Counted from the stretch's first letter, positions 28,223 through 38,631 are shown. The stretch: DNA of 64,000 nucleotides from Mariniphaga sp. (GCA_024636975.1 JAGXGA010000013.1:1-64000); one strand, 5' to 3'. Notes: generated from the sequence alone by a model not told the origin. Made by a program: numbers and translations.

Positions 28223-30592
28223 ATGTTTACATATTCATTGAAACTTTTCATACGACAGCTAATAAGTGGTAACCGCCAATTACTTCTTAACATTTTAGGG
28301 TTTAGTGTAGCTTTTGCAGTTGTTCTTTTTTTAAGCACATTTATACTAACGGAGCTTAAAAGAGGCAAATCAGCAGAAAACTACGAAAGCCTTTACCGGC
28401 TTAGTGCAGAGGAAGGTGCCTACTGGTCATCACGCAGTATAGAAGAGTTTACCGGGGATTTTCCTGAAATTAAAGGAATAACAAAAGTACATGCCGATTG
28501 GGCAGACAGAAGTTACTTTGAAGTAGACGACAACCAGTACAACGCCGGTAAAATACTGTATGCCGATAAATACTTTTTTGATGTATTCAACTACCAAACA
28601 CTGGTTGGGAATATTACCGGTACTTTGGAAACCGGCGAAAGTATTATTTTTACTGAAACCGGAGCACTAAAGATATTTGGAGGGATTGATGTTATAGGCA
28701 GAACTTTGACATTCAGGACCAGCAGCTTTGGAGAAATGGATTTTAAAGTAGCTGCGGTAATTAAAGATTTGCCGCCTGAAGCCATGATGACTTTTGATGT
28801 AATAATTCCGGTTGCAGCACTGGAGGATAATGTTTCATGGTATAGGTCAGATCATTGGGGTCAGTCTCGTTACGAGGTTTTTGTGTCTCTTGTTTCAAGT
28901 GAATCAAAAACGAATATCGAAAAACAATTAAATGCTGCATTTCAATCAGCTGCACCGGAATATGCTACACAAGACAAAGGTGAAATCTTCCTAAAACCTT
29001 ACAGTACTTTAAATTTCTCTGAAAGTCATGATGGTGTATTATTACACAGCAGTGTAAGAAAAGTAAAAATTCTCGGAACAATAATGATGATTGTTTTTTT
29101 ACTTGCCCTTATTAATTTTATAAACCTGAATACTGCACAGAAAATTAAACAGTCAAGAGACATTGGAATTCATAAGGTATTGGGTGCAAGTAATTGGAAT
29201 TCCTCTGTCCGGATAGTTGCTGAGATACTTCCCTTACTATTTGTAACACTCTTATTTGCTGTTCTGATCCTTGTATTTTCTTTATCTTACTTAAACGGAT
29301 TATTTGATAGTTCCTTCCATGTTTCAACCTTCATTCAACCGGAGACATTGCTTACCATCGTATGTTTTAGTATTATAACCCTATTCTTTTCTACTTTGTT
29401 TATTTCATCGTATTTCTACAGAAAGAATTTGTTTGAAGTATTAAAAAGCAACAGTTCCGGGAAAAAGGAAAATATTCGAAATGCGCTGCTGGTGATTCAG
29501 TTTACCCTTTCAATTGCTTTAATTATTGCTTCATTGGTCATCAATAAACAAAACTCTTTTATGCAAAACCAATCCCCTGGATTTCAAAAGGACAACATTG
29601 TTTACATTCCTTTATCCGACCAGATGAGTAAGCTGGCAAAAACGATTAAACAGGAACTGGCTGGTATTTCAGATGTAAACAATATCACAATGGCTTCGCA
29701 TCCGCTTGGAGAATCTGAAATGGGATGGGGGATGACATTAAATGACAATGGAGATGAAAAGCGGGTTGTTTATGAAGCAATGTTGGTGGATGAAAATTTC
29801 TTTGACTTTTTTGGAATAGATATCCTCAACGGAGAAGGATTTCGATCTTCTTCCATTCGGGAAAGTGAGCATATTTTTAATGAAAAGGCTATTCAGACTT
29901 TCGGAATTGAAGATATTACAAAGGCACGTATTAGCTCTTATGATAATGCAACCGGTGAGATTATTGGAACCGTAAAAGATTTTAACTTCGAATCATTGCA
30001 TCATACAATCAGGCCTATTGGTTTTGTTTGTGCTGAACCCGAAAATCTTCAGGTTATCTATCTGAATCTTCAGGTAAGCAATGGAAATCAATTGCAGGAA
30101 ACGCTTCAAAAAGTAGAAGCTGTGTGGAATAAACATGCCAATAGCTGGCCTTTTGAATATTACTTTCTCGATAATACATTGGACAATCTTTACAAGGCGG
30201 ATCGCAGGTTCAGCAAAGTGTTCCTCCTGTTAACATTTCTTTCTGTTTTTATCGGAAGTCTAGGTTTATTCAGCACCTCTGTATTTATCGCTGAACTGAG
30301 AACGAAGGAAATAGGCATACGGAAAGTAAATGGGGCGAGGATTTCAGAAATTCTGGCAATGCTTAATAAAGACTTTGTAAAATGGGTAGCCATTGCTTTT
30401 GTAATTGCCACGCCCATTGCGTATTATGCCATGAATAAATGGCTCGAAAACTTTGCATACAAAACTGGTTTAAGCTGGTGGATTTTTGCACTGGCGGGTT
30501 TGCTTGCACTTGGTATTGCAGTAATTACAGTGAGCTGGCAAAGCTGGAAGGCCGCAACCCGAAATCCGGTTGAGGCTCTGAGGTATGAGTAA
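28223..30592 (+). CDS. FtsX/MacB-type ABC permease P11
   Basis: A 789-aa permease with the first membrane segment at about 20-42 (LNILGFSVAFAVVLFLSTFIL), then TELKRGKSAENYESLYRLS. The first coupling loop is RDIGIHKVLGASN near 311, the second KEIGIRKVNGARISEIL near 693. The tail ends AATRNPVEALRYE with TAA. Its second outer domain (about 430-655) starts with a FQKDNIVYIPL strand and holds GEIIGTVKDFNFESLHH near 575, the V-K-D-F-N/H-F signature common to all array members. P12 begins 25 bp downstream. Confidence 0.95.
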   Translation: MFTYSLKLFIRQLISGNRQLLLNILGFSVAFAVVLFLSTFILTELKRGKSAENYESLYRLSAEEGAYWSSRSIEEFTGDFPEIKGITKVHADWADRSYFEVDDNQYNAGKILYADKYFFDVFNYQTLVGNITGTLETGESIIFTETGALKIFGGIDVIGRTLTFRTSSFGEMDFKVAAVIKDLPPEAMMTFDVIIPVAALEDNVSWYRSDHWGQSRYEVFVSLVSSESKTNIEKQLNAAFQSAAPEYATQDKGEIFLKPYSTLNFSESHDGVLLHSSVRKVKILGTIMMIVFLLALINFINLNTAQKIKQSRDIGIHKVLGASNWNSSVRIVAEILPLLFVTLLFAVLILVFSLSYLNGLFDSSFHVSTFIQPETLLTIVCFSIITLFFSTLFISSYFYRKNLFEVLKSNSSGKKENIRNALLVIQFTLSIALIIASLVINKQNSFMQNQSPGFQKDNIVYIPLSDQMSKLAKTIKQELAGISDVNNITMASHPLGESEMGWGMTLNDNGDEKRVVYEAMLVDENFFDFFGIDILNGEGFRSSSIRESEHIFNEKAIQTFGIEDITKARISSYDNATGEIIGTVKDFNFESLHHTIRPIGFVCAEPENLQVIYLNLQVSNGNQLQETLQKVEAVWNKHANSWPFEYYFLDNTLDNLYKADRRFSKVFLLLTFLSVFIGSLGLFSTSVFIAELRTKEIGIRKVNGARISEILAMLNKDFVKWVAIAFVIATPIAYYAMNKWLENFAYKTGLSWWIFALAGLLALGIAVITVSWQSWKAATRNPVEALRYE

Positions 30593-30617
30593 GAATCCCC
30601 GAAATTAATATGTAGCT

Positions 30618-32990
30618 ATGTTTAAAAACCATCTGATATCCACACTACGATTTCTAAAACGAAACAAAATTTTTACAGGAATAAACATTCTTGGTCTTTC
30701 TCTTGCCCTGGCTGCATCATTTATTATTTTGCTGTTTGTCATAAACGAATTAAGCTACAACAGCGGATTCAAGAATCGGAAACAGATTTACCGCGTTTTG
30801 AGTTATTATGCGGATCACAACATTACAGATGATGAAACATCTTACGTACTGGCGAAAAGTATAAAAGAGGAATTCCCGCAGGTAAGATATGTTGCACCAA
30901 TAAGTAGACTCAGAAATTTCAGTATTAAACTAAAGGAAGAGCTTATTCCCTTGAACAACGCTGTGGGAACTGACTCCGAAATATTTCAGATATTCGATAT
31001 TCCTATAGTCGGGCAAACGAAAAATATTCTCGCCGACCCAAATTCGATTGTCCTTTCGAGTACGCAAGCCCAAATGTTTTTTCAGGGCGAAGACCCTATC
31101 GGGAAGGATTTAATTGCTTTTGTAAACGATAAGGAAGAAGTATTTGTGGTTAAAGGAATTTTCGATGATATGCCGGTAAACTCTAATTTACAGGCCGATT
31201 GTTTTATCAGTTCAAAGTGGCCACTGGAACAACTCAACCTTCGATTTAAGGACAGAAATGCCGAAACAGACTGGCGTTTGAATTATTGGGAAACCTGGCT
31301 TTTACTTGATAAAAATGCAGATAGGACATCGATTGATAAACAGTTCAGGGAGTTGGAAAAAAAAGTGCATGGAGAAGTTGCTGACAATACCTATTTTATT
31401 CAAAACTTAACCGAAGTGTATCTTGGTTCCCAGGAAATTAACAGCGGACAACCAAAGGGAAGCATAAAAAACATACGCATCTTTTCATCTATTGCCCTGC
31501 TTATTATAATTATTGCAGCTCTTAACTATATCATTCTTTCAACGGCAGTATCAACTGGCAGGTCTAAAGAAATCGGGATTCGGAAAACTCATGGCGCCAG
31601 TTCCCAATCAATTCAAAAACAATTGTTGAACGAGTCAATTATAATGGCTATGATGGTTTTGCCATTTGCTTTATTTTTAAGCTGGCTGGTTAAACCATAT
31701 GCTGAAGAATTATTTCAAACCAAACTACTTATAATTGAATCTAATATCATCATTTATGCAGTGGCTTACCTGGCGCTGACATTATTCATAGGGTTAGCAT
31801 CGGGATTATATACTTCATCATTTTTATCAAAATTGAATGTTATCAACATTTTTAAGAATTCGGCGCAAACCGGCAAAAGTAAATCATATGTTCGTTTAAC
31901 CCTTATAGTAATTCAACTAATCATTTTTTGCTCCTTTGTATCGGGTACTTTGATTATACGTTCGCAGTATAAATACGCCCTCGAAAAAGACCCTGGTTAT
32001 CGCAACAAAGATATTTTGTTTATTAATGTGGAAAAGATTCCTCATAATTCTGCAGCATTTTTAACCAGCATTAAAACGTATCCGAATGTTATTTCAGCCG
32101 GAGGTGCTACAAACGCTTTACCGATGCTTAGCTCATGGCCATATAGTATTGAACTTCCTGATGACAAGTCGAAAAAAGTATCTATTGAGCTTTTGGCGGT
32201 TGACTATGATTTTGTTGAAACCATGGGCATTGAAGTACTTGAAGGAAGAAGTTTTTCGCGTGAGTTTGGCAGCGATGGGGAGACCTCCTATTTGCTAAAC
32301 GAAAAAGCAGTGGAAGCTCTTGGATTGACTGACCCTATTGAAAAAAAAATAGATGTTGAAGAAGGGACAGTTATTGGCGTAGTGAAAGATTTCAATTTAC
32401 ATTCCTTCCACAGCGATATCCCACCATTACTTATGGTTGCGTCAGACGCATATGTTATGCAGGTAGCTGTTCACTACAAACCTGGTACTCTGGGAAATCT
32501 TCTGCCGTTAATCAAAACTGAATGGGAAAAAGTGGCCCCCGACCAACCTTTTAATTATAAAACCATTGAAGAATTTAAAAAAGAAATTTATACAGGGGAG
32601 AGAAACTTAAGTGTAATTATTTCATTTTTTGCACTTTTCTCCATGCTGATAGCTTCGTTCGGATTATTTGGGTTAACGCTTTATATGGTGAAATCACAAA
32701 CCAAAGAAATCGGGATAAAAAAAGTTTTCGGAAGTTCTGAAAAATCAATTGTGCTTTCTTTGTTAAGAGAAAATATGGTTATGGTAGCAATTGCCACTGT
32801 CCTTTCGGTTCCACCTACAATTTTGGTAATGAATCGCTGGCTGACAAACTTTTCTTATAAAGTCGATATTGGATGGTGGGTATTTGCCCTGACTTTTTTG
32901 CTTGCCGCATTTGTAGTTTTACTTAATGTTTTTTATCATTCTTACAGAGCTTCTCAAATTAACCCCATTGAAGCATTACGATATGAATAA
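30618..32990 (+). CDS. FtsX/MacB-type ABC permease P12 (sister of P2)
   Basis: A 790-aa permease, the close paralogue of P2 over the whole length (same INILGL start, the same ELSYN-GFKNRKQIYRVL block, and matching outer-domain blocks such as EEVFVVKGIFDD). The first coupling loop KEIGIRKTHGASSQS is near 317 and the second KEIGIKKVFGSSEKS near 695, again as in P2. The tail (VFYHSYRASQINPIEALRYE) lacks the VSWQSW cassette. P2 and P12 thus form a subgroup untouched by 3' homogenisation even though they lie among copies that carry it. A relic of the common tail lies 130 bp downstream. Confidence 0.95.
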   Translation: MFKNHLISTLRFLKRNKIFTGINILGLSLALAASFIILLFVINELSYNSGFKNRKQIYRVLSYYADHNITDDETSYVLAKSIKEEFPQVRYVAPISRLRNFSIKLKEELIPLNNAVGTDSEIFQIFDIPIVGQTKNILADPNSIVLSSTQAQMFFQGEDPIGKDLIAFVNDKEEVFVVKGIFDDMPVNSNLQADCFISSKWPLEQLNLRFKDRNAETDWRLNYWETWLLLDKNADRTSIDKQFRELEKKVHGEVADNTYFIQNLTEVYLGSQEINSGQPKGSIKNIRIFSSIALLIIIIAALNYIILSTAVSTGRSKEIGIRKTHGASSQSIQKQLLNESIIMAMMVLPFALFLSWLVKPYAEELFQTKLLIIESNIIIYAVAYLALTLFIGLASGLYTSSFLSKLNVINIFKNSAQTGKSKSYVRLTLIVIQLIIFCSFVSGTLIIRSQYKYALEKDPGYRNKDILFINVEKIPHNSAAFLTSIKTYPNVISAGGATNALPMLSSWPYSIELPDDKSKKVSIELLAVDYDFVETMGIEVLEGRSFSREFGSDGETSYLLNEKAVEALGLTDPIEKKIDVEEGTVIGVVKDFNLHSFHSDIPPLLMVASDAYVMQVAVHYKPGTLGNLLPLIKTEWEKVAPDQPFNYKTIEEFKKEIYTGERNLSVIISFFALFSMLIASFGLFGLTLYMVKSQTKEIGIKKVFGSSEKSIVLSLLRENMVMVAIATVLSVPPTILVMNRWLTNFSYKVDIGWWVFALTFLLAAFVVLLNVFYHSYRASQINPIEALRYE

Positions 32991-33119
32991 AAGTATAAGG
33001 TTCTAAATTTAAAGACAAGAGATTTTATTAAATGAAAAATATAAGTTGGAAAGACAAAAATATTAAATTAGGTAACAGGTGTCAACTTAATGACTTTGAG
33101 GAATGTATTTCTGATTTTA

Positions 33120-33179
33120 AGCTGGCAGAGTTGAAAGACCGTTACCAGAAACCCGGTGGAGTCGTCGCTGGATGAATAA
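33120..33179 (+). repeat. Decayed array-tail relic R6
   Basis: Twenty codons including TAA, aligning base by base with the functional 3' end: SWQS, then a TGA in place of the Trp codon, then KTVTRNPVESSLDE. It sits alone in the 256-bp spacer between P12 and the first lipoprotein gene. A 47-codon frame (33032-33175) overlaps it in another phase but shows no features of a gene. Confidence 0.8.
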
Positions 33180-33246
33180 AAACTTAAACTATGATTAACT
33201 ATTGAATGACAAAAGCAGTTGCAATATTATCATGAAAATGTAATCT

Positions 33247-34767
33247 ATGACAATAAAAAAATACAATTATCTTATTTTGATACTGCTACTGATAATGACT
33301 ATTTTAATGTCGTGTGGCAGGAACAAAATGAAAACCAATGAGCAGGTACTTGCACAACAGCTAAAATCAGCTGAACAGGAAAGGAAGGAAAATCAAGTTA
33401 CCAAACCTTCATTCCTGGATTCACTGCCTCCCGGAATTCGGTTTCAGGAAGATCGAAGAATAGAGAAGAACAATTTTCCAGATATTATAGACATTTCCAA
33501 TTTTCAAAAAACTGTAAGAGATTTTAAACTCTCGGAATTGGTGGAACAAATAACATATATCCCATTGGAAGAACTTCCTGATAATGCTCATCATAAGCCT
33601 TCCGAATATTCTGTAACCATAGCTGGTAATCATATTTTAATCCAAAACCTGTTTAGCCTATACCTATATAATCGAAACGGCTCTTTTAAAGATATTATTT
33701 GTGAAGGAACGGGTGACAGAATCGATTTTCTTAAAAAGAGTGCGGATAATAACAATTCGGTTAAGAGTACGCCGTCTTATGTAAAAGGCGTCTTGGGGAA
33801 TGTCTGGACAATTGATAACAAATTGTTTTATCGTTATGCCGACAACCGTGCCCAAAAATTATTGCTTATGAGTTATGACATGGATTCTTCTCATAATGAC
33901 ATTCCATTGCCTGCTGACCAGGAAAATTCCGGGATAACAGGAAAAGGTAAAATACAAACTACATTAGGAGTCGAACGAGAAGAAAGGTATGTGGAATACA
34001 TTCCGCTTAGTAAAGATTCGTATGCAGGCATTAACAGTAAAATCAAATCAGCCGTAGGCGGATTGTTGATGACAGCTTTCAGGTTAAACGGGGACACACT
34101 GAGTTCATTCCCCGACCATGAAACATTAAATAATTACAGCCACACGCTTATGCGTGGTAATTTCCCTCAGTTTATTTATCAGTACGGAAATTTGGCCACT
34201 ATTCGAAATGCATTTAATGATACAGTTTACCGGATTATTCCTCCAAACAGATTGATTCCCGTTTATATCTTAAAGATGGGTGAATATAAAATTGAAACGC
34301 AGGAAGGTTTTACACCAGGGCAGGACATTTCATCGAAACTCTCCATTCATGAATTTTTTGAAACACAAAAACATATTTACATAAGGCTTATACAAGGATA
34401 CGACAGTCCGGATAACCGTAAAAACAAGCGTGTTAATATTTTTTATGCGATATATGAAAAGCAGAATAAAAAACTAAACCTGCTCCCACTTAATCCAACA
34501 GGCTATTACAATACCATTGATGGTATTCAAAATTTCGAAGCTCCTATGGGAATTGTAAATGACATTGATGGAGGCTGTCTGTTTTGGCCTCAAAATGTAA
34601 GCCCCAAAGGAGAAATATATGAAGTGGTAACTGGTGATAAGTTAAAAAAGCATATCGTTTCGGATGAATATATTAATTCTAAAGCGCCGGAGAATAAAAA
34701 AAATGAACTAAGGAAATTGGCTGATAAAATTAGAGAGGATCAGTTAGTATTAATCGTTTACAAATAA
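33247..34767 (+). CDS. Propeller-type lipoprotein, copy 1
   Basis: A 506-aa predicted lipoprotein. The N-terminal hydrophobic segment (about 8-22) ends in LMSCG, a lipobox with Cys23, so it should be lipid-anchored on the outside of a membrane. The rest resembles the Bacteroidota 6-bladed beta-propeller lipoproteins: repeated strand blocks such as SLYLYNRNGSFKDI near 138-151, AFNDTVYRIIPPNRLIPVY near 325, and a final LVLIVYK. It is a paralogue of the next gene, sharing the block NDTVYR/NDTIYQ-PPNR. The two genes are 6 bp apart and P13 follows 6 bp later, so all three are probably co-transcribed. The lipoproteins may be outer partners of a permease. Ligand unknown. Confidence 0.8.
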   Translation: MTIKKYNYLILILLLIMTILMSCGRNKMKTNEQVLAQQLKSAEQERKENQVTKPSFLDSLPPGIRFQEDRRIEKNNFPDIIDISNFQKTVRDFKLSELVEQITYIPLEELPDNAHHKPSEYSVTIAGNHILIQNLFSLYLYNRNGSFKDIICEGTGDRIDFLKKSADNNNSVKSTPSYVKGVLGNVWTIDNKLFYRYADNRAQKLLLMSYDMDSSHNDIPLPADQENSGITGKGKIQTTLGVEREERYVEYIPLSKDSYAGINSKIKSAVGGLLMTAFRLNGDTLSSFPDHETLNNYSHTLMRGNFPQFIYQYGNLATIRNAFNDTVYRIIPPNRLIPVYILKMGEYKIETQEGFTPGQDISSKLSIHEFFETQKHIYIRLIQGYDSPDNRKNKRVNIFYAIYEKQNKKLNLLPLNPTGYYNTIDGIQNFEAPMGIVNDIDGGCLFWPQNVSPKGEIYEVVTGDKLKKHIVSDEYINSKAPENKKNELRKLADKIREDQLVLIVYK

Positions 34768-34773
34768 ATTGCA

Positions 34774-36228
34774 ATGAAAGCAAGAATGTTTTTTATTATT
34801 AGTTTAATTTTATTTACCTCCTGTAAACAGCCCAATAAGCTTAAATTGGATGAGGAATCTATTGCATCAGAAATCATCTTGCTGGAAGAAGAACGTCAGA
34901 ACAATTTAAAGTTTGAGTTTGGTCAAATACAACAAACAGGCAGCTCAAATATCTTGAGGGTGAAAGAAGATCGTTCGGGAAATAAGGATAGGCCGCCAAT
35001 CATTTTAGATTTAATCGCTGCACGGAATAATGTGCAAAAAGTAAAGGCTTCTGAACTTTTTACAGGCATCGATTATATAAAACTGCAACCCCTCCCTGAT
35101 TCCACTTTTTATGAAGTAGGTGCCGATTTTCTAATGAGCGATAATTTTATTTATGGCTATTCCTTAAATGGAATTGCTCAATACGATTTAAACGGTCAAT
35201 TTTTGAAATATATCTGTAAAAATGAGAGCTACTACACCAAATATGAAGGTGGAGTAATGACAACCAGGGAACAGGCTGCAATGTTTGTAGGTGCGCTATC
35301 CCCTAAATTATTCCAGGGAAAATTGTATTATAAATATGAAGACCGTCCGGCAAAAATGGCGGTATACATGGAATACGAAGAAACCGGAGACTTACAGGTT
35401 TTAAATCTGTCCGGACTAAATGAAAATACCGGCCACATACGTGGGTTGGGAAAACCTTTTATGCAACTTCAGCATATAGAAAATTTTTTACGTATCCATG
35501 AAATGAATCCACTTGGAAACGGATTGGTGGGAATTGCCGATAACCGAAGAGGTGGTGCAGCTAAAGACTTTCTTACCATAACATCCTCTTCCGGCGATAC
35601 CGTTTGTACCTTCAGAGATTTCGACCCGATAGAAAATTATTCAAAATCGCTTATGCGGGGTGCAGAAAGTGCCTTCGATTATATGATCGACGGAATACTT
35701 CATGTCAGGCAGGCATACAACGACACCATATACCAGGTTGTGCCTCCCAACCGTATGGTTCCCAAATACGTGCTCGACTTTGGTGAGTTTAGTATTGATT
35801 CTTCTCTTGAAGGAGTTGATCCCGGCTACGACCTGTCTGAAAAATTGCTGCCGGATAAATTTCTGGAAACAAACAAATACCTGTTTTTAACCTACACTAA
35901 AGATTATGAGTGTCCAAACACAGCCAAAAATGGCACATTGAAGTACAGCAGGGTAGTATACGACAAAAGCAAAAACATCATTATCCCAGTTTACATTGAT
36001 GAAGCACCTGTAATACCAAAAGGCAAAATGACATGGCCGGAGGCACCAAATATTAACATTGAAAACGACATTGATGATTCACCTTTCATATGGCCTGCTA
36101 TGACAACTGCTTTCGGTGTTCCTTTTACCTGGTTCAGCCGGAAACAACCTAATGACAGGCTGCCTAATAAAACCTTTGGGAATTTTACCCTGGGTGAAAA
36201 TGACTATGTAATTGCAATATATAAATAA
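34774..36228 (+). CDS. Propeller-type lipoprotein, copy 2
   Basis: A 484-aa paralogue of the preceding protein. It has a short signal peptide with lipobox LFTSC (Cys17), then a charged linker rich in Glu (EIILLEEERQ) similar to the one in copy 1, and a propeller-like body. Matching landmarks are NGIAQYDLNGQFLKYIC near 130-145, YNDTIYQVVPPNRMVPKYVL near 312, and the end YVIAIYK. Sequence identity to copy 1 is modest but collinear. It is tightly packed between copy 1 and P13, suggesting that the pair works with P13-P15 and ATPase 3. A specific function cannot be given. Confidence 0.8.
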   Translation: MKARMFFIISLILFTSCKQPNKLKLDEESIASEIILLEEERQNNLKFEFGQIQQTGSSNILRVKEDRSGNKDRPPIILDLIAARNNVQKVKASELFTGIDYIKLQPLPDSTFYEVGADFLMSDNFIYGYSLNGIAQYDLNGQFLKYICKNESYYTKYEGGVMTTREQAAMFVGALSPKLFQGKLYYKYEDRPAKMAVYMEYEETGDLQVLNLSGLNENTGHIRGLGKPFMQLQHIENFLRIHEMNPLGNGLVGIADNRRGGAAKDFLTITSSSGDTVCTFRDFDPIENYSKSLMRGAESAFDYMIDGILHVRQAYNDTIYQVVPPNRMVPKYVLDFGEFSIDSSLEGVDPGYDLSEKLLPDKFLETNKYLFLTYTKDYECPNTAKNGTLKYSRVVYDKSKNIIIPVYIDEAPVIPKGKMTWPEAPNINIENDIDDSPFIWPAMTTAFGVPFTWFSRKQPNDRLPNKTFGNFTLGENDYVIAIYK

Positions 36229-36234
36229 CTGATA

Positions 36235-38631
36235 ATGAACACAACATTTAGGATATTATTCAGAAAACTGTCATCAAAGCCTGTCTTCTCCTTTATAACC
36301 ATTTTTGGGTTTACAGTTGGTATTGCAGCCAGCATGTTGATTTACCTTTGGATTTACAACGAACTGAGCTATGAAAAGTTTCATCCCGGTTATCAGCGGA
36401 TATATCGTGTGCTTACCCTTTCGAAGCAGGGCGACAAAGTTGTAAAATCGGCAGGCAATTACCGCCCGATGGCAAGTACTTTGGAAAAAGATTACCCGCA
36501 AATTGAGTATGCAACCTATATCAGTTTCAGTTCCGAAGATTCCCCTCTCCAAATATCTGATGAGGATGAAAAAATTGACGGGCGTGGGTGTTGGCTAAAC
36601 GAAAGCTTTTTTAACGTCTTCGAAGGTTTTAAATTCAGGGAAGGCACACCTGAACTCGCACTATCAAATCCTTCGGGGATTATTCTGAATGCCTCCTTGG
36701 CCCGAAAACTTTTTGGTAATCAGCCGGCACTAGGGAGAACAGTAATCATCAACAAATATTTCAGGGAAGAATTCACAGTATCGGCTGTAGTTGAAATTCC
36801 AGATCAAAGTCATATTTATTTTGATTATGCCTATTCAGAAAAGAACAGCCGCATTGTCGCATTGTCGAATAGCTGGTCCGATAAAGCCCATGTTCACGTT
36901 TATTTTAAGTTGAGAAAAGATGCCGTAATTGAAAATGAATTTCTTTCGCAAATCACGAACCATATCAGCCGTTATTCTAAGATTACTGATAAACTAATGT
37001 TTCAGCCTATTGCTGATATTCACTTGTACTCTGATTATGAAACCCACCATTACGATAAAAATATTGGCAGTTATATTTACATATGGATATTTTCAGGGCT
37101 TGCAATTTTGGTTGTTTTAATGGCGTCGTTAAACTTTTCGGTGCTATCGGTTGCACGTGCATCGGAACGACTTACTGAAATCGGCATGAAAAAAGTTAAT
37201 GGGGCAAGCCGCTTCCAGATTGCCAGCCAGTATTTAAGTGAATCCTTTCTACAAACTTTTGTTTCGCTGGTGTTGGCGATCATTCTGGTTTGGATTACTA
37301 TTCCTCTTTTTAACAATCTCTCGGGGCAGCAGCTTCAGCTGACACTAACCTTCAAGCTGCTGTTCAATTTAGTTGTACTTACTTCATTTGTTGGCATAAC
37401 AGCAGGAATCTACCCGGCCTGGTACCTCTCGTCATTAACACCAGCCGGAATTTTTAAAGACAAGACACCAACTGGTTCCGGTGCACGAATTCTAAAGCTG
37501 CTTCCGTTGTTTCAATTTGCTATTGCCATCTTTTTTATTGTAGCTACTGCTGTTTTTATACGTCAAATGAATTACATCCAAAGCAAGGACCTGGGATTTG
37601 ATGATAAAAATATAGTGGTTGTGCCCACTGGTTTATGGTATGGGAATAAAACTTTTAAGGAAGAACTGCTGAAACACCCCGGAGTTATAAGCGTATCCGC
37701 AAGTGTTTATGCTCCGGTTGATTTTGCATGGAAAATGAGTATCCCCTACACCCGCGGAGGAACAAACGACAGTTTACAGGCTTCGTTGTTCTGGGCCGAT
37801 GAGAATTTTGCAGAAACCTATAACCTGGAACTGGTTAAGGGTCGGTTTCTTCAAATGAGTTATGAAGATTACTGGGAGGAGTGGAAAAAAAACAGACCAA
37901 ATGAAAAGGAGAAAAATAATCAGATCTCATTGCCGGTTGTAATTAATGAAACGGCTGAAAAACAGCTCAGTTTTGATGATCCTGTTGGAAAAAGACTGGG
38001 GAATTATGTAATTGTAGGTGTAGTTAAAGATTTTCATTTTCGTCCGTTGCAACATCCGATTGAACCAATGATTCTTACCAATGATCCTCAAAATATCATG
38101 TCGGTGAATATCCGGGTTGCCCCCGAAAACAGAGCGGAAACTTTAAAATTTATAGGCGATACCTATCGGAAGCACAGGGATGACCGTACTTTCTCGTATC
38201 AATTTTTTGATGATATGCTACAGGAGAAATACAAAGCAGAAAATTACCTCCGCAACCTTACATTTTTATTTGCCACACTGGCCATTCTTATAGCCATGTT
38301 GGGTATACTGGGAATGTCGGTATTTTCAATAACAAAACGAACCAAAGAAATTGGCATCCGTAAAGTAAATGGCGCCCGAGTATCAGAAATACTGACACTG
38401 CTCAATAAAGACTTTATAAAATTGGTGGTAATTGCCTTCGTAATCGCTTCACCTGTTGCATATTTTACAATGAATAAATGGCTCGAAAACTTTGCATACA
38501 AAACCAGTTTAAGCTGGTGGATATTCGCATTGGCTGGCTTTCTGGCACTAGGCATTGCAATACTTACTGTTAGCTGGCAAAGCTGGAAGGCAGCAACAAG
38601 GAATCCGGTGGAAGCACTGAGGAATGAATAA
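36235..38631 (+). CDS. FtsX/MacB-type ABC permease P13
   Basis: A 798-aa permease. The first membrane segment is at about 18-40 (FSFITIFGFTVGIAASMLIYL), then NELSYEKFHPGYQRIYRVL. The first coupling loop TEIGMKKVNGASRFQ near 312 keeps the VNGA core. The second, KEIGIRKVNGARVSEIL near 703, is consensus. The second outer domain carries an extra charged stretch (EEWKKNRPNEKEKNNQ near 547). The tail ends NPVEALRNE, with Asn in place of Tyr (TAT to AAT). It starts 6 bp after lipoprotein copy 2 and 27 bp before P14. Confidence 0.95.
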   Translation: MNTTFRILFRKLSSKPVFSFITIFGFTVGIAASMLIYLWIYNELSYEKFHPGYQRIYRVLTLSKQGDKVVKSAGNYRPMASTLEKDYPQIEYATYISFSSEDSPLQISDEDEKIDGRGCWLNESFFNVFEGFKFREGTPELALSNPSGIILNASLARKLFGNQPALGRTVIINKYFREEFTVSAVVEIPDQSHIYFDYAYSEKNSRIVALSNSWSDKAHVHVYFKLRKDAVIENEFLSQITNHISRYSKITDKLMFQPIADIHLYSDYETHHYDKNIGSYIYIWIFSGLAILVVLMASLNFSVLSVARASERLTEIGMKKVNGASRFQIASQYLSESFLQTFVSLVLAIILVWITIPLFNNLSGQQLQLTLTFKLLFNLVVLTSFVGITAGIYPAWYLSSLTPAGIFKDKTPTGSGARILKLLPLFQFAIAIFFIVATAVFIRQMNYIQSKDLGFDDKNIVVVPTGLWYGNKTFKEELLKHPGVISVSASVYAPVDFAWKMSIPYTRGGTNDSLQASLFWADENFAETYNLELVKGRFLQMSYEDYWEEWKKNRPNEKEKNNQISLPVVINETAEKQLSFDDPVGKRLGNYVIVGVVKDFHFRPLQHPIEPMILTNDPQNIMSVNIRVAPENRAETLKFIGDTYRKHRDDRTFSYQFFDDMLQEKYKAENYLRNLTFLFATLAILIAMLGILGMSVFSITKRTKEIGIRKVNGARVSEILTLLNKDFIKLVVIAFVIASPVAYFTMNKWLENFAYKTSLSWWIFALAGFLALGIAILTVSWQSWKAATRNPVEALRNE

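Noticed and set aside
33032-33175. 47-codon frame between P12 and the lipoprotein gene
   Set aside because: It runs through relic R6 in a different phase and has no recognisable domain, signal or leader; most likely chance.
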